Shown here: positions 1 through 10,372 of the stretch, piece by piece
Numbering within the stretch: position 1 is the stretch's first letter
Layout: each line of letters starts with the position of its first letter
NCBI GenBank assembly: GCA_004211905.1
Contig: SHBP01000003.1
Span: forward strand, 144,986-208,985
From: SAR92 clade bacterium
GTDB taxonomy: Bacteria; Pseudomonadota; Gammaproteobacteria; Pseudomonadales; Porticoccaceae
DNA length: 64,000 nucleotides
Direction: 5' to 3'
The notes under the pieces: generated by a model
What the model was told of the DNA's origin: nothing
Database searches by the model: none
Seen by the model: the letters and a program-made list of their open reading frames with translations, nothing else
Program-made: the position numbers and the translations under genes

Positions 1-1206
1 CCCCCGTGGGATGCAGACGTAACTTCTCTTTCAGGTGGTGAAAAGCGTCGTGTCGCTCTCTGTCGCTTGCTACTATCTCGGCCGGATATGTTGCTTTTAG
101 ATGAGCCAACCAACCACTTGGATGCAGAATCTGTCTTTTGGTTAGAAAAGTTTCTAGAGGAATATGCTGGGACTGTAGTTGCCGTAACTCACGATAGATA
201 TTTTTTGGACAATGTGGCTGGCTGGATCTTGGAGCTTGACCGAGGGTATGGTATTCCTTATGAAGGTAACTATTCTGCATGGCTAGAAGGGAAAAATAAG
301 CGACTAGAAACAGAATCTAAGCAAGAGATTTCCCGTCAAAAGGCGCTCAAACAAGAGCTAGAATGGGTTAGGCAAAATCCAAAAGGGCGACAAGCGAAAA
401 ACAAAGCGCGGATTGCCCGATTTGATGAGCTAAATTCACAAGAATTCCAATCTCGCAATGAGACTAATGAAATCTATATTGCTCCAGGAGAGCGCCTTGG
501 CGACAAGGTGATCGTTTTAGATAAAGTTAGCAAAGGATATGGTAATGAGCTGCTTATCGACCAGTTGTCGCTATCCATTCCCAAAGGGGCTGTGGTAGGT
601 ATTATTGGTGGTAATGGCGCTGGAAAATCAACTTTATTTAGGATGATCGCGGGCACCGAGAAACCTGACAGCGGCTCAATTGATCTCGGGGAATCGGTCA
701 AAGTTGCCTACGTGGAACAAACCCGAGACTCTCTTGATGATAATCACACTGTGTGGGAGGCTATATCAGGCGGCCATGATATGCTGAAGATTGGCAATTA
801 TGAAGTTTCATCTAGGGCTTATGCAGGACGCTTTAACTTCAGGGGTACTGATCAGCAAAAACGGGTAGGACAACTCTCAGGTGGTGAAAGAGGTCGTTTG
901 CATCTAGCTAACACGTTAAAGCAAGGTGCTAATGTACTACTTCTTGATGAGCCCTCCAATGATTTAGACATTGAAACCCTTCGAGCACTAGAAGAGGCCG
1001 TTCTATCTTTCCCTGGTTGTGTGTTGGTTATCTCTCACGATCGTTGGTTCTTAGATCGTATTGCGACTCACACTCTGGCCTATGAAGACAATGGAGAAGT
1101 GGTTTTCTTTGAAGGCAGTTACAGCGAGTATCACGAGGACTTTGTTAAACGCAGCGGCGGAGATGCCTCACCAAAGCGGGTTAAGCATAAACGACTAAAA
1201 TCCTAG
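1..1206 (+). CDS. ettA: Energy-dependent translational throttle protein EttA (ABC-F ATPase), 5' truncated by window edge
   Basis: Open frame continues upstream of the listed ATG to base 1 ([23 protein letters not shown]...); LSGGE signatures, [11 protein letters not shown] and [11 protein letters not shown] Walker B motifs of tandem ABC-F domains. Confidence 0.93.
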   Translation, partial: PPWDADVTSLSGGEKRRVALCRLLLSRPDMLLLDEPTNHLDAESVFWLEKFLEEYAGTVVAVTHDRYFLDNVAGWILELDRGYGIPYEGNYSAWLEGKNKRLETESKQEISRQKALKQELEWVRQNPKGRQAKNKARIARFDELNSQEFQSRNETNEIYIAPGERLGDKVIVLDKVSKGYGNELLIDQLSLSIPKGAVVGIIGGNGAGKSTLFRMIAGTEKPDSGSIDLGESVKVAYVEQTRDSLDDNHTVWEAISGGHDMLKIGNYEVSSRAYAGRFNFRGTDQQKRVGQLSGGERGRLHLANTLKQGANVLLLDEPSNDLDIETLRALEEAVLSFPGCVLVISHDRWFLDRIATHTLAYEDNGEVVFFEGSYSEYHEDFVKRSGGDASPKRVKHKRLKS

Positions 1207-1230
1207 TTCGTTAACATTTAAGGATTAATC

Positions 1231-1665
1231 ATGGCTAGTATTTGGTATCAAACGCCTGATCCAGCACTAATTGATGCAATGAGTGAAGGCACTATTGACG
1301 AACATCTTGGGATTAAAATCACCAAAGTGGGTGATAATTATCTCACTGGCACCATGCCTGCTGATAAACGCACCTTTCAACCGTACGGTGTTGTTCATGG
1401 CGGAGCCAATGTCGTTCTAGCTGAATCTTTAGGTAGTATTGCTGGAGCTCATGTAATTGACACGAATTCGTTGCTTTGTCTGGGGCAAGAAGTGAGCGCC
1501 ACGCATTTGCGTCCAGTCTCCTCAGGTATTGTGACAGGCACAGCACGGCCAATCCATTTAGGTAAGCGATCTCATGTTTGGGAGATACGATTAGAAAATG
1601 ATCAAGGCAAATTGAGCTGTATCGCTAAGTTAATTCTAGCTATTGTGCCTAAAGATCCAGCGTAG
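1231..1665 (+). CDS. PaaI/MenI-like hotdog-fold acyl-CoA thioesterase
   Basis: 144 aa; HGGANVVLAESLGSIAG motif typical of hotdog thioesterases (YdiI/YbdB/MenI type). Confidence 0.85.
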   Translation: MASIWYQTPDPALIDAMSEGTIDEHLGIKITKVGDNYLTGTMPADKRTFQPYGVVHGGANVVLAESLGSIAGAHVIDTNSLLCLGQEVSATHLRPVSSGIVTGTARPIHLGKRSHVWEIRLENDQGKLSCIAKLILAIVPKDPA

Positions 1666-1666
1666 A

Positions 1667-2569
1667 TTATCCAATATTTGGTTCCGCCTGATCATCCTTA
1701 AATAGATTCATTTCAATGAAGAAGAATGCCACTAACCACATAAAGGCATCCCAAAAATCGAGAAAGTCCCCCAGAAAACCCCAATAAGTGGCAGCAGCGA
1801 ATAGGATTGTGTACAGCAAGATCTTAATTAGCTTGCTCACTGAAACCAGAGTACCTTCAAAACGACTTTGCTGCTGCAATCTCACATCTGCCTCAAGTAC
1901 CAATACCACCATAATCCAGGTGATAGAATTAATCACATCTACCCGCGCCAACCATTGGATTGCTGACCATTGATCAGCTGTACCAATAATCTTCTGACCA
2001 TTCAATTTGAATAATTCTTGGTTGTTAAGAGGGCTGCAGCTATCCGCAACCAGCATTGGATATTCATCTAAGTTATCAATTGTTGAAAAATTCTGTGTGA
2101 TGAGAGCGCAAACATCTTCAATCGGATATGGTGAAATACCACTAATCAGCAGCATTTTAGAAATATAACCGTAAAAAGCATAAATAATAAATCCATAACT
2201 GAACACACGAATCAAAGTAAAACTTATTTTTACACTCGGTTTGGACAAAGTATTTGGCTGCAGAGCAGCTGTTTCAAGCTCAAACAAGAACAATAACAAT
2301 ACCCAAGCAGCCGTATCAATAGTAGCTGCAAACCCCTGAATAATGTCTTCTAGTGTAATGCCCTGACTAAAGGTTTGTTGCGTCGCTAAAGATTCTTCCT
2401 GAAAAAACAAACCGATATTGAGCGTCAGTAACCCATAGACAAAATATTTAAAAGCCCTATAGAGTAAATCGAATTGAACTGATGAAAACGCCTTCATACT
2501 CTCCCCTAGAAAATGTTTACTTGCCCATACTGAGGTATAACTATTAGTGTCACGCCGATTAAAGTTCAA
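1667..2569 (-). CDS. Hypothetical multi-pass membrane protein
   Basis: Long ORF with several hydrophobic segments; true start may be the internal Met at MKAFSSVQ; no family recognised. Confidence 0.65.
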   Translation of the reverse strand: MNFNRRDTNSYTSVWASKHFLGESMKAFSSVQFDLLYRAFKYFVYGLLTLNIGLFFQEESLATQQTFSQGITLEDIIQGFAATIDTAAWVLLLFLFELETAALQPNTLSKPSVKISFTLIRVFSYGFIIYAFYGYISKMLLISGISPYPIEDVCALITQNFSTIDNLDEYPMLVADSCSPLNNQELFKLNGQKIIGTADQWSAIQWLARVDVINSITWIMVVLVLEADVRLQQQSRFEGTLVSVSKLIKILLYTILFAAATYWGFLGDFLDFWDAFMWLVAFFFIEMNLFKDDQAEPNIG

Positions 2570-2588
2570 TCTAATTTTTACCGCAACT

Positions 2589-5216
2589 TTACCCTGTATT
2601 TCGTAATCCCGCGGATACTCCTGCTATGGTCACCATAATAGCTTGCTCTAGCATCGCATCAGGATTTTTTCGATTACGCAACAGTAATTCTGCTTGAAGC
2701 ACATTCAAAGGGTGAATATAAATATTGCGCAGATCAACCGACTCTTTTGGCCACGCTTGTTTTGCTAGCAATTGCTGATCTCCGTTTATTGCCATAATAG
2801 TGCCTGAGTCTTTAGCTAACTGCTCACGTAATGTTTGTCCAATGACCTTCAATGATTGAGGCACCAGTAAATCATCATAGTAAGCGGAGATCCATGCATC
2901 TGATTTTGCAAAAACCATTTCTAGCATAGACAGTCGAGCCGCAAAAAATGGCCATTGATCCGCCATTTCTCGAACTAAATCAGTTCGATCAGAATCAATC
3001 AGTTTTTGTAACCCTTCTCCTGCCCCTAACCACGCGGGCAACATTAACCGGTTTTGACTCCAAGCAAAGATCCATGGGATAGCACGTAAGCTTTCAACCC
3101 CACCTCCTTTATTGCGTCGTGCGGGTCTAGACCCCAATGGCAATTTTGTTAACTCCTGCTCAGGCGTTGCATGACGAAAATAAGAAACGAAATTTGCATT
3201 ATTTTTAACATATTCTCGATACCTAGAGCAGGACAGTTCTGATATCTCATTCATTGCATCACGCCAATGAGGCTGAGGCCTTGGTGGTTCAAGAAGATTA
3301 GCCTTTAGAACAGCATTGGTATAAAGGGCGAGTGTTTTAATCGCTATCGCACTTAAACCTAACTTTGCTCGAATTGTCTCGCCCTGCTCTGTTACTCTCA
3401 ACCCTGCTTTAAGAGAACCAGGAGGTTGAGATAATAATGCTGCCTGCGCCGGGGCTCCTCCTCGACCTATACTTCCTCCCCGCCCATGAAATAACGTCAG
3501 TTTAATATCTTCATCATGGCAAATATCTAACAGCTTCTCTTGCGCTGTATATTGTGCCCAAGATGCGGCCATAACTCCGGCATCCTTGGCGGAATCTGAA
3601 TAACCTATCATCACCATTAATTGACTATCAATGTGCTTTTTAAACCAGCTTTTACCCAATAAGGTTTTAATCACCAGTGGCGCACGATTGAGATCATCAA
3701 GTGTTTCAAACAGAGGCACGACAGGAAGTGAATAATCACAACCCGTTTCTTTTAATAGTAATTGCACAGCTAATACATCTGAGGGTTGCCTAGCCATGGA
3801 TATAACATAGCCGCCAAAAGCCTGTTTGGGTTGCTGGGCGATCACATTAAAGGTCGCCACCACCTCACGTGCGTCCTCAGAAAATTTACAGTCCCTTCCT
3901 ATTAATGGCCGATGACTATCGAGCTCTGCCAATAAAAATTGTTGTTTTTTAGCCTCGTCCCACTGCTCATAATCACCCAACCCTAGATGGCTACAAATTT
4001 CGGACAAAACTTGTGTGTGACGCCCACTATCCTGACGAATATCATGGCGTACTAAGTGAACTCCAAAGCATTGGATACACCTCAATAAATCGACTGTTGC
4101 TCCATTAGCGACAGACTCCATCCCCGATTCAATCAACGATTGATAACAACTGTGAACCGGCAACCAAAGCTGCTGTTGATGTGTAATTATGCCTTCGACA
4201 GAGGATTCACCATGCTTTAGCATTTCCTCAATATACTGCAAAGTACACTGCAACCGATTTCTCAAATCACGCAGAACACTCCTATAGGGTTCATGGGTAT
4301 CTCCCGACATTGTTTTTAATGTCTCATTGCAAGCAGTCATGGATAATTCGTCGATCAACTGATTTACTGCTTGAAGATAGAGATGGGCGGCTTGCCAGCG
4401 ACTGAGTAACAAAACTTCTTGGGTCACCACAGAGGTCACGTTAGGATTGCCATCGCGATCACCTCCCATCCAAGATGTAAAAGATACTGGCGTGGCGTCC
4501 AATGCCAATCTCTCACCCGTTGCTTCAAATAACGTTGTATCCAGCCTTCGCAAGAAGTCTGGAACAGCGCGCCAGAGTGAGTTTTCAACCACTGCAAATC
4601 CCCATTTAGCCTCATCAACCGGAGAGGGGCGTGCAACTCGGAAATCGTGACTAAACCAAATTTGAGTAATCAATTCTCTTAGACGACGGTAAACCTGCTC
4701 TTTCTCGCGCTGCGTCTGTCCCTGAAGTTCAAGCTGTCCAAGGCATGCATCAATCGCGTCGTATTTGTGGATCAACGAACGACGTGTGATTTCAGTTGGG
4801 TGCGCGGTCAACACCAAGTCTATGGTCAAAGCCTTAACGGACTCGTTAATCGTCTCTGTGGATATATTGTTAGCCTGTAATTCATTAAACACGGTCTTTA
4901 GTGTTTCAGTGGCAGAGAAAATATCGTCCATCTCACGTGAATGGCTATGCTGTTGATCAGCTATATTGGCAAGATTTAAAAATTGACTGAATGCGCGAGC
5001 AACAGGTACTAGCTCTTCGTTTTTTAGAGCCCGAATAATCTCCAAAAGACTCTCTCCATCCTCAGCATTCCCAGCCTTAGCAGATTTAGACAACAATCGA
5101 ATTTTTTCAATCTTTTCGAGAAATTGAGCTCCCTCAGCATCACTGATGATTTCACCCAAAATTGTGCCAAGCAGACTAACATTAGCTCGCATTCCTTCGT
5201 AGTTAACTTCGCTCAT
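2589..5216 (-). CDS. ppc: Phosphoenolpyruvate carboxylase
   Basis: 875 aa; LTAHPTEITRRS, GGDRDGNPNVT, FHGRGGSIGRGG, IGYSDSAKDAG motifs and C-terminal NTG. Confidence 0.98.
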   Translation of the reverse strand: MSEVNYEGMRANVSLLGTILGEIISDAEGAQFLEKIEKIRLLSKSAKAGNAEDGESLLEIIRALKNEELVPVARAFSQFLNLANIADQQHSHSREMDDIFSATETLKTVFNELQANNISTETINESVKALTIDLVLTAHPTEITRRSLIHKYDAIDACLGQLELQGQTQREKEQVYRRLRELITQIWFSHDFRVARPSPVDEAKWGFAVVENSLWRAVPDFLRRLDTTLFEATGERLALDATPVSFTSWMGGDRDGNPNVTSVVTQEVLLLSRWQAAHLYLQAVNQLIDELSMTACNETLKTMSGDTHEPYRSVLRDLRNRLQCTLQYIEEMLKHGESSVEGIITHQQQLWLPVHSCYQSLIESGMESVANGATVDLLRCIQCFGVHLVRHDIRQDSGRHTQVLSEICSHLGLGDYEQWDEAKKQQFLLAELDSHRPLIGRDCKFSEDAREVVATFNVIAQQPKQAFGGYVISMARQPSDVLAVQLLLKETGCDYSLPVVPLFETLDDLNRAPLVIKTLLGKSWFKKHIDSQLMVMIGYSDSAKDAGVMAASWAQYTAQEKLLDICHDEDIKLTLFHGRGGSIGRGGAPAQAALLSQPPGSLKAGLRVTEQGETIRAKLGLSAIAIKTLALYTNAVLKANLLEPPRPQPHWRDAMNEISELSCSRYREYVKNNANFVSYFRHATPEQELTKLPLGSRPARRNKGGGVESLRAIPWIFAWSQNRLMLPAWLGAGEGLQKLIDSDRTDLVREMADQWPFFAARLSMLEMVFAKSDAWISAYYDDLLVPQSLKVIGQTLREQLAKDSGTIMAINGDQQLLAKQAWPKESVDLRNIYIHPLNVLQAELLLRNRKNPDAMLEQAIMVTIAGVSAGLRNTG

Positions 5217-5397
5217 AACGTGTAATTCTCCTTTTCTCTGTATAGTTTCCAGACCCCGCCAAGGAGGATCAAAGCCGAGGAATTATATAGTGAACTTAGA
5301 AATTCGCTAGTCGTCTGTTAATGCTAATGGCTTGCTTAATTCTAATATAACCATTCAAAAGTCACACACGCTCTGTATTACATGTATTGACCACAAA

Positions 5398-5414
5398 TGC
5401 CCCTAGCAGGTGCA
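5398..5414 (+). promoter_or_regulatory. Possible NtrC binding site upstream of amt
   Basis: TGCCCCTAGCAGGTGCA resembles the NtrC dyad TGCACC-N5-GGTGCA with one mismatch. Confidence 0.4.
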
Positions 5415-5426
5415 GGCGCACCTTTA

Positions 5427-5442
5427 CGGCACGGTTATTGCT
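5427..5442 (+). promoter_or_regulatory. Putative sigma54 (-24/-12) promoter of amt
   Basis: CGGCAC-GGTTA-TTGCT matches TGGCAC-N5-TTGCW with one mismatch and exact GG/GC spacing. Confidence 0.65.
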
Positions 5443-5565
5443 TTCATTGCTATATAAGTCGATCTAGACCAGTTTCTGCCATCTTTTATGGAAGATAATG
5501 GTGCGATTTTAAATACGCAATAACACTTTTTGCACTTATTTGGTGCTTATTCCTAGGGGAAAATT

Positions 5566-6876
5566 ATGTTCTTTCAGTATCAGCGGGCAAATATAACCGC
5601 ACTAGCAATAATACTTACTTTACTTCCTATACAAGCTTTCGCAGATGATTTAAATGCTGCGAATACATCATGGATTCTCACTTCAACAGCGCTTGTTCTG
5701 TTTATGACCATTCCCGGCCTTTCTCTGTTTTATGGTGGTTTAGTTCGATCTAAGAACGTTCTGTCAGTTCTAATGCAATGCTTTGCTATAACCTGTTTAG
5801 CATCCATTGTTTGGTTTGCTTTTGGATACAGTGTTGCTTTTGGTGACGGCGGATCGATGAATGCTTACATCGGGAATTTAGACAATTTATTCCTTGGAAA
5901 AGTTACCGAAGGAAGTATGTCTGGAGATATCCCTGAATCAGTTTTTGCTATGTTTCAAATGACCTTTGCTATTATTACCCCTGCACTCATTGTCGGAGCG
6001 TTTGCTGAGCGTATGCGTTTTAGTGCAATGCTATTGTTTAGTGGGCTTTGGTTAACCTTAGTTTATGCTCCTATCACTCACTGGGTCTGGGGCGGTGGTT
6101 GGTTAGGTGAGATGGGGCTATTAGATTTTGCTGGCGGGACCGTCGTACATATTACTGCGGGTGTCGGTGCCCTTGTTGCAGCTTTAGTATTAGGTAATCG
6201 TAAAGGATTTCCGCGTCAGGCTATGCCCCCACACAACCTTACAATGACCGTAACTGGCGCAGGTATGCTTTGGGTTGGTTGGTTTGGTTTTAATGGAGGC
6301 TCCGCATTAGCAGCTAACGGAGATGCTGGAATGGCTATGTTAGTGACTCATATATCCGCAGCAGCAGGCTCACTCGCCTGGATGATGATGGAGTGGACTA
6401 AGCATGGTAAACCTTCAGTTCTAGGTATCGTGACTGGCATGGTTGCGGGTCTGGGCACTATCACTCCAGCATCGGGATTTGTGGGGCCAGCAGGTGCGCT
6501 CATCATCGGTCTCAGTGCCGGTGTCATATGTTATTACGCAACCCAAGCGATCAAACAACGTTTTAAAATTGATGACTCTCTAGATGTTTTTCCAGTCCAT
6601 GGTGTTGGAGGCATGCTTGGCACTCTTCTGGCTGGCGTTTTTGCCTCAGATGCTCTTGGTATATTTAGCGGTCAAGGTTATAACGAGGGAATGAATATGG
6701 CTAGTCAGGTCTCTGTTCAGCTAGTCGGTATTATCGCTACGTTTACCTATACAGCTATTGTCTCCTATATACTCTTGAAACTCGTCGATAAACTGCTAGT
6801 ATTACGGGTAGATGAGGAAGAAGAAGTGCGAGGTTTAGACCTCGTTGAGCATGATGAGAGGGGCTACGACTTATAA
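5566..6876 (+). CDS. amt: Ammonium transporter (Amt family)
   Basis: 436 aa; N-terminal signal-like segment, GLSLFYGGLVRSKNVLSV, FAERMRFSAML, DVFPVHGVGGMLGTLLAGVFA motifs. Confidence 0.96.
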   Translation: MFFQYQRANITALAIILTLLPIQAFADDLNAANTSWILTSTALVLFMTIPGLSLFYGGLVRSKNVLSVLMQCFAITCLASIVWFAFGYSVAFGDGGSMNAYIGNLDNLFLGKVTEGSMSGDIPESVFAMFQMTFAIITPALIVGAFAERMRFSAMLLFSGLWLTLVYAPITHWVWGGGWLGEMGLLDFAGGTVVHITAGVGALVAALVLGNRKGFPRQAMPPHNLTMTVTGAGMLWVGWFGFNGGSALAANGDAGMAMLVTHISAAAGSLAWMMMEWTKHGKPSVLGIVTGMVAGLGTITPASGFVGPAGALIIGLSAGVICYYATQAIKQRFKIDDSLDVFPVHGVGGMLGTLLAGVFASDALGIFSGQGYNEGMNMASQVSVQLVGIIATFTYTAIVSYILLKLVDKLLVLRVDEEEEVRGLDLVEHDERGYDL

Positions 6877-6962
6877 TAATAAGATTTTCAGGAGAATTAT
6901 AAGGCTCAACTGTCACTGCAAAATATAGTAATATAAAAATATTGCAGGACAATTAAGAGCTT

Positions 6963-6992
6963 AAGCCGTTGGTTTGTATCAGCGGCTTTTTT
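6963..6992 (+). terminator. Rho-independent terminator downstream of amt
   Basis: AAGCCGTTG-GTTTGTAT-CAGCGGCTTTTTT hairpin (one G-U pair) plus T-run; overlaps the 3' end of the convergent gene. Confidence 0.75.
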
Positions 6993-7902
6993 ATGTCTGC
7001 GGCATTATTGATTTTTCAATCCTAGATTTATCAAGGAAATTACACACATAAGTGGCACCATCTAAAATTCGACTAGATTGCCTCTGCATTAAATCGGGAG
7101 GAATAAGGTACAGATGACCCTTGTCTACGGCAGAAATACTCGGCCAACGGCCCCATTTTTTTCTCCAGCCCGCAATACGCTCCTCAGATCCACTAGATAA
7201 AATAACTTCTGGATCGGCATTTATAATTGCCTCTATATTGACCCGAGGAACTAAAGGTTGCGCCTCTGCAAACACATTGACACCTGCACATAGATCTATC
7301 ACATCACTGACTAAATGCTTTCCATTTAAAGTCATTATGGGATCATCCCAAATCTGATAAAACGTTTTTACTTTCTTTTTGTCCACATAAAGTGACTGAA
7401 GCCTACCTAACTTTTCTGAGAATTCAGATGCAACCTGAATACTTTGCTTATCATTACCAGTAATTTTCCCTAATCGTTTAAATAGATCGGGAATCTCTTT
7501 AATCTTCGTTGTTTCAATGACAAAGACAGGCAATCCTAATTCCCGCAATCTATTAATAACCTCGACTCCATTTCCCGAGTGCCACGCTAATATGACATCC
7601 GGCTTTAAAGAAAGAATAAGCTCATAATTGACTATTGAATGATTATTTACACGAATGATTTTTTTTGCGGCTTCAGGATAATTACTGTATTCATCAACGC
7701 CGATTATTTGGCTACCAGCACCAATATGAAAAAGTATTTCAGTGATATTTGGAGCTAAACTAATGATCTTCATCGCAGGTTCTGATAACACTATTTCCTT
7801 CTCTAGATCATCCATTACACTGATCGCAGCATGCGAACACAGTGCCAATGAAGTTATAAAAGTAGTGAAGGCAAAGCGTAAGAATACAAATTTAGTCTGC
7901 AT
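6991..7902 (-). CDS. btuF: Vitamin B12 ABC transporter periplasmic binding protein (BtuF-like)
   Basis: 303 aa; signal peptide; IISLAPNITEILFHIGAGSQIIGVDEYSNYPEAAKK typical of BtuF/HmuT; B12-operon context. Confidence 0.82.
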   Translation of the reverse strand: MQTKFVFLRFAFTTFITSLALCSHAAISVMDDLEKEIVLSEPAMKIISLAPNITEILFHIGAGSQIIGVDEYSNYPEAAKKIIRVNNHSIVNYELILSLKPDVILAWHSGNGVEVINRLRELGLPVFVIETTKIKEIPDLFKRLGKITGNDKQSIQVASEFSEKLGRLQSLYVDKKKVKTFYQIWDDPIMTLNGKHLVSDVIDLCAGVNVFAEAQPLVPRVNIEAIINADPEVILSSGSEERIAGWRKKWGRWPSISAVDKGHLYLIPPDLMQRQSSRILDGATYVCNFLDKSRIEKSIMPQT

Positions 7903-8675
7903 TAGTTGACCACTAAAGGTTTACCAGTCACTGGGTGTTTTAATATCAGCGGTGTGATACCAAAAACATCAGATATAAGTTGCTGATTAAGGACCTCATC
8001 AGGACTTCCTTGGGCGACTATAGTGCCTTTGTCAAATACAATAATATTATCTGCACACCGAGCTGCCAAGTTTAAATCGTGTACAACCATGATGACACCG
8101 ACACCACGCTCAGCTAACTCTGAAACAATCTTTAAAGTAAGGACTTGATGTGAAAGATCCAATGCAGATGTTGGCTCATCAAGAACTAAAAACTGATTGC
8201 CAGTAGTGATTGGCTCCCATATCTGCGCCAACACTCTGGCCAGTTGAACCCGCTGTTTTTCACCCCCAGACATCTGAGTGAAAAAGCGGCTTTCCAAGTA
8301 GTTGGCATCCACTGCGGTCAATGCCTCCCTAACTATATGAGTATCTCTCACCTTCCCTGATTGATGCGGAATGCGCCCAAGAGCAACAATTTCAGAAGCA
8401 TTAAACGGAAAATTCAGCGAGCTGTGCTGGGGCAACACACTGACCATTCTTGCTCTTTGGTCAGGACTCCAATCACTCAACGCTTTATCATTGAGTACAA
8501 CTTGCCCCCGTGTTGGCAAAATGTCACCGCTGAGTACTTTTATGAAGCTTGATTTCCCCGCGCCATTAGGCCCCACAATAACAGTAATCTGTCCTGCATT
8601 TATCGCAACATTAACGTCTCTAAGGATATTAAATCCCGACATGTGAAGCGAAATATTATCCGCTAAAAACGCCAT
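7902..8675 (-). CDS. btuD: B12/hemin-type ABC transporter ATP-binding protein
   Basis: Walker A GPNGAGKSS, MSGGEKQRVQLARVLAQ, LVLDEPTSALDL; HmuV/BtuD family. Confidence 0.85.
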   Translation of the reverse strand: MAFLADNISLHMSGFNILRDVNVAINAGQITVIVGPNGAGKSSFIKVLSGDILPTRGQVVLNDKALSDWSPDQRARMVSVLPQHSSLNFPFNASEIVALGRIPHQSGKVRDTHIVREALTAVDANYLESRFFTQMSGGEKQRVQLARVLAQIWEPITTGNQFLVLDEPTSALDLSHQVLTLKIVSELAERGVGVIMVVHDLNLAARCADNIIVFDKGTIVAQGSPDEVLNQQLISDVFGITPLILKHPVTGKPLVVN

Positions 8676-8678
8676 AAA

Positions 8679-9722
8679 CTAGAGCTCTCTTCGCTGTTGT
8701 ATGAGCAACATAATAAAGAATGGTGCACCCAAAATAGCGGTTAAAATACCGGTAGGCAGCTCCACTGGCGCTATAATAACCCGAGCAAGAGTGTCAGCTA
8801 TGAGCAGTAAAATACCTCCAGCTAAGGCGGATACTGGCAACAACCAACGATGATCGGGCCCAATTAACAGACGCACTATGTGCGGCACTATTAAGCCGAC
8901 AAATCCAATCATCCCTGCAACTGCAACCGCTGTGCCTATTCCCAGAGTAGTCAGTAGAATTAGTTTTTTCTTCACGCGCTGAACATCTATACCCAAATGT
9001 CGGGCTTCTGATTCTCCCAGCAGTAATGCATTGAGGGACTTACTTTCTCTGGGAAAAAGAATGAGTACAACAACGGCTACTACCGCAACAATAGACACGC
9101 GGGTCCAATTGGCTGTGCTGAGATTCCCCATTTGCCAGATACTGATTTGCCGAAGCATTTCGTTGTCGGCAAAGTAACTGAGTAAACTATTAACTGCACC
9201 TCCTAGAGCACTGATAGCTATTCCTGCAAGTAGCATAGTAGTTACTGACGTGCCAAGAGTGGAAGTCGATAACTTAAAGACTAGAAGAGTTATTAAAAAA
9301 CTGCCAATAAAGGCTCCTATAGCAACCACTGACAATCCAAGCACAGCATTATTTTGTAGCCACGTTCCTGTCAGAACGATGACGATACTTGCTCCCACCG
9401 ACGCACCACTGGATACACCGATAAGTGAGGGTGCAGCTAACGGATTCCTAAACAGCCCCTGCATAACAGCACCACTTATCGCAAGTATCGCTCCAATCAA
9501 AAATGCCAGACAGATGCGTGACAAACGGATATCAAACAATATAGTGTTAATTTGGTTGGTGTGAATATCAGTGGTCGATGATTGTAAGAAGAGACTAGTA
9601 CTCTGCTGAATAATTACATCAATAGGAATATTGACGGTACCTGCGTTAAGTCCCAGTATTACCGCTACAGGTAGAGAAACCCATAGCAAAATACTAAGAC
9701 CTTGCGCAGATATCCTGCGCAA
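8679..9722 (-). CDS. btuC: B12/iron-type ABC transporter permease (FecCD family)
   Basis: 347 aa; GLFRNPLAAPSLIGVSSGASVGAS, GFVGLIVPHIVRLLIGPDHRWLLP, ELPTGILTAILGAPFFIMLL. Confidence 0.88.
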   Translation of the reverse strand: MRRISAQGLSILLWVSLPVAVILGLNAGTVNIPIDVIIQQSTSLFLQSSTTDIHTNQINTILFDIRLSRICLAFLIGAILAISGAVMQGLFRNPLAAPSLIGVSSGASVGASIVIVLTGTWLQNNAVLGLSVVAIGAFIGSFLITLLVFKLSTSTLGTSVTTMLLAGIAISALGGAVNSLLSYFADNEMLRQISIWQMGNLSTANWTRVSIVAVVAVVVLILFPRESKSLNALLLGESEARHLGIDVQRVKKKLILLTTLGIGTAVAVAGMIGFVGLIVPHIVRLLIGPDHRWLLPVSALAGGILLLIADTLARVIIAPVELPTGILTAILGAPFFIMLLIQQRREL

Positions 9723-10337
9723 TTAAAAGTCCACGCCCTTACGAGCCTTGATACCTGAATGATAGGCGTGCTTTATATCTTTAACTTCAGACACTGTATC
9801 AGCAATATCTCTAATGGCACTTCCACCGCCACGTCCTGTTAAAACAACGCTCTGATTTGTGGGTCGTGCTTTTATGGCATTAATTATCCTATCTTCATCC
9901 AGATATTTAAAACTCAGCATGTAGGTAATTTCGTCTAAAACCACCAAATGGTAACGTTCATCTTTTAACATAGGCTCAACTACGGCCCACGTCTTTTCTG
10001 CAGCTGCAATATCACCTGAGCGATCCTGAGTATCCCAGGTAAACCCCGTCCCCATTTGATAAAAGTCTACTTCTGGCAATTCATTTTTAAGAAATAATTC
10101 TTCTCCTGACAACTGCTCTCCCTTTATAAACTGAACTACGCCAACTCTATACCCATATCCAAGAGCTCGCAAAACCATACCAAACGCAGAGCTAGTCTTG
10201 CCCTTGCCATCGCCAGTGAGCAAAATAACGACTCCTTGTTCTTTAACTGCAGAGGCGATTGTTGCATCAATGCTCTGCTTTTGCTTTTGCATCTTTTTCT
10301 TATGTCGCTCTTCTTTCTCACTATTTTTGTCTGTCAT
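9723..10337 (-). CDS. cobO: Cob(I)yrinic acid a,c-diamide adenosyltransferase
   Basis: 204 aa; LLTGDGKGKTSSAFGMVLRALGYGYRVGVVQFIKG; VVLDEITYML; TGRGG. Confidence 0.95.
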   Translation of the reverse strand: MTDKNSEKEERHKKKMQKQKQSIDATIASAVKEQGVVILLTGDGKGKTSSAFGMVLRALGYGYRVGVVQFIKGEQLSGEELFLKNELPEVDFYQMGTGFTWDTQDRSGDIAAAEKTWAVVEPMLKDERYHLVVLDEITYMLSFKYLDEDRIINAIKARPTNQSVVLTGRGGGSAIRDIADTVSEVKDIKHAYHSGIKARKGVDF

Positions 10338-10372
10338 ATCAAAAAACCTTATTCATTCAAAAGAGGAGTGGT

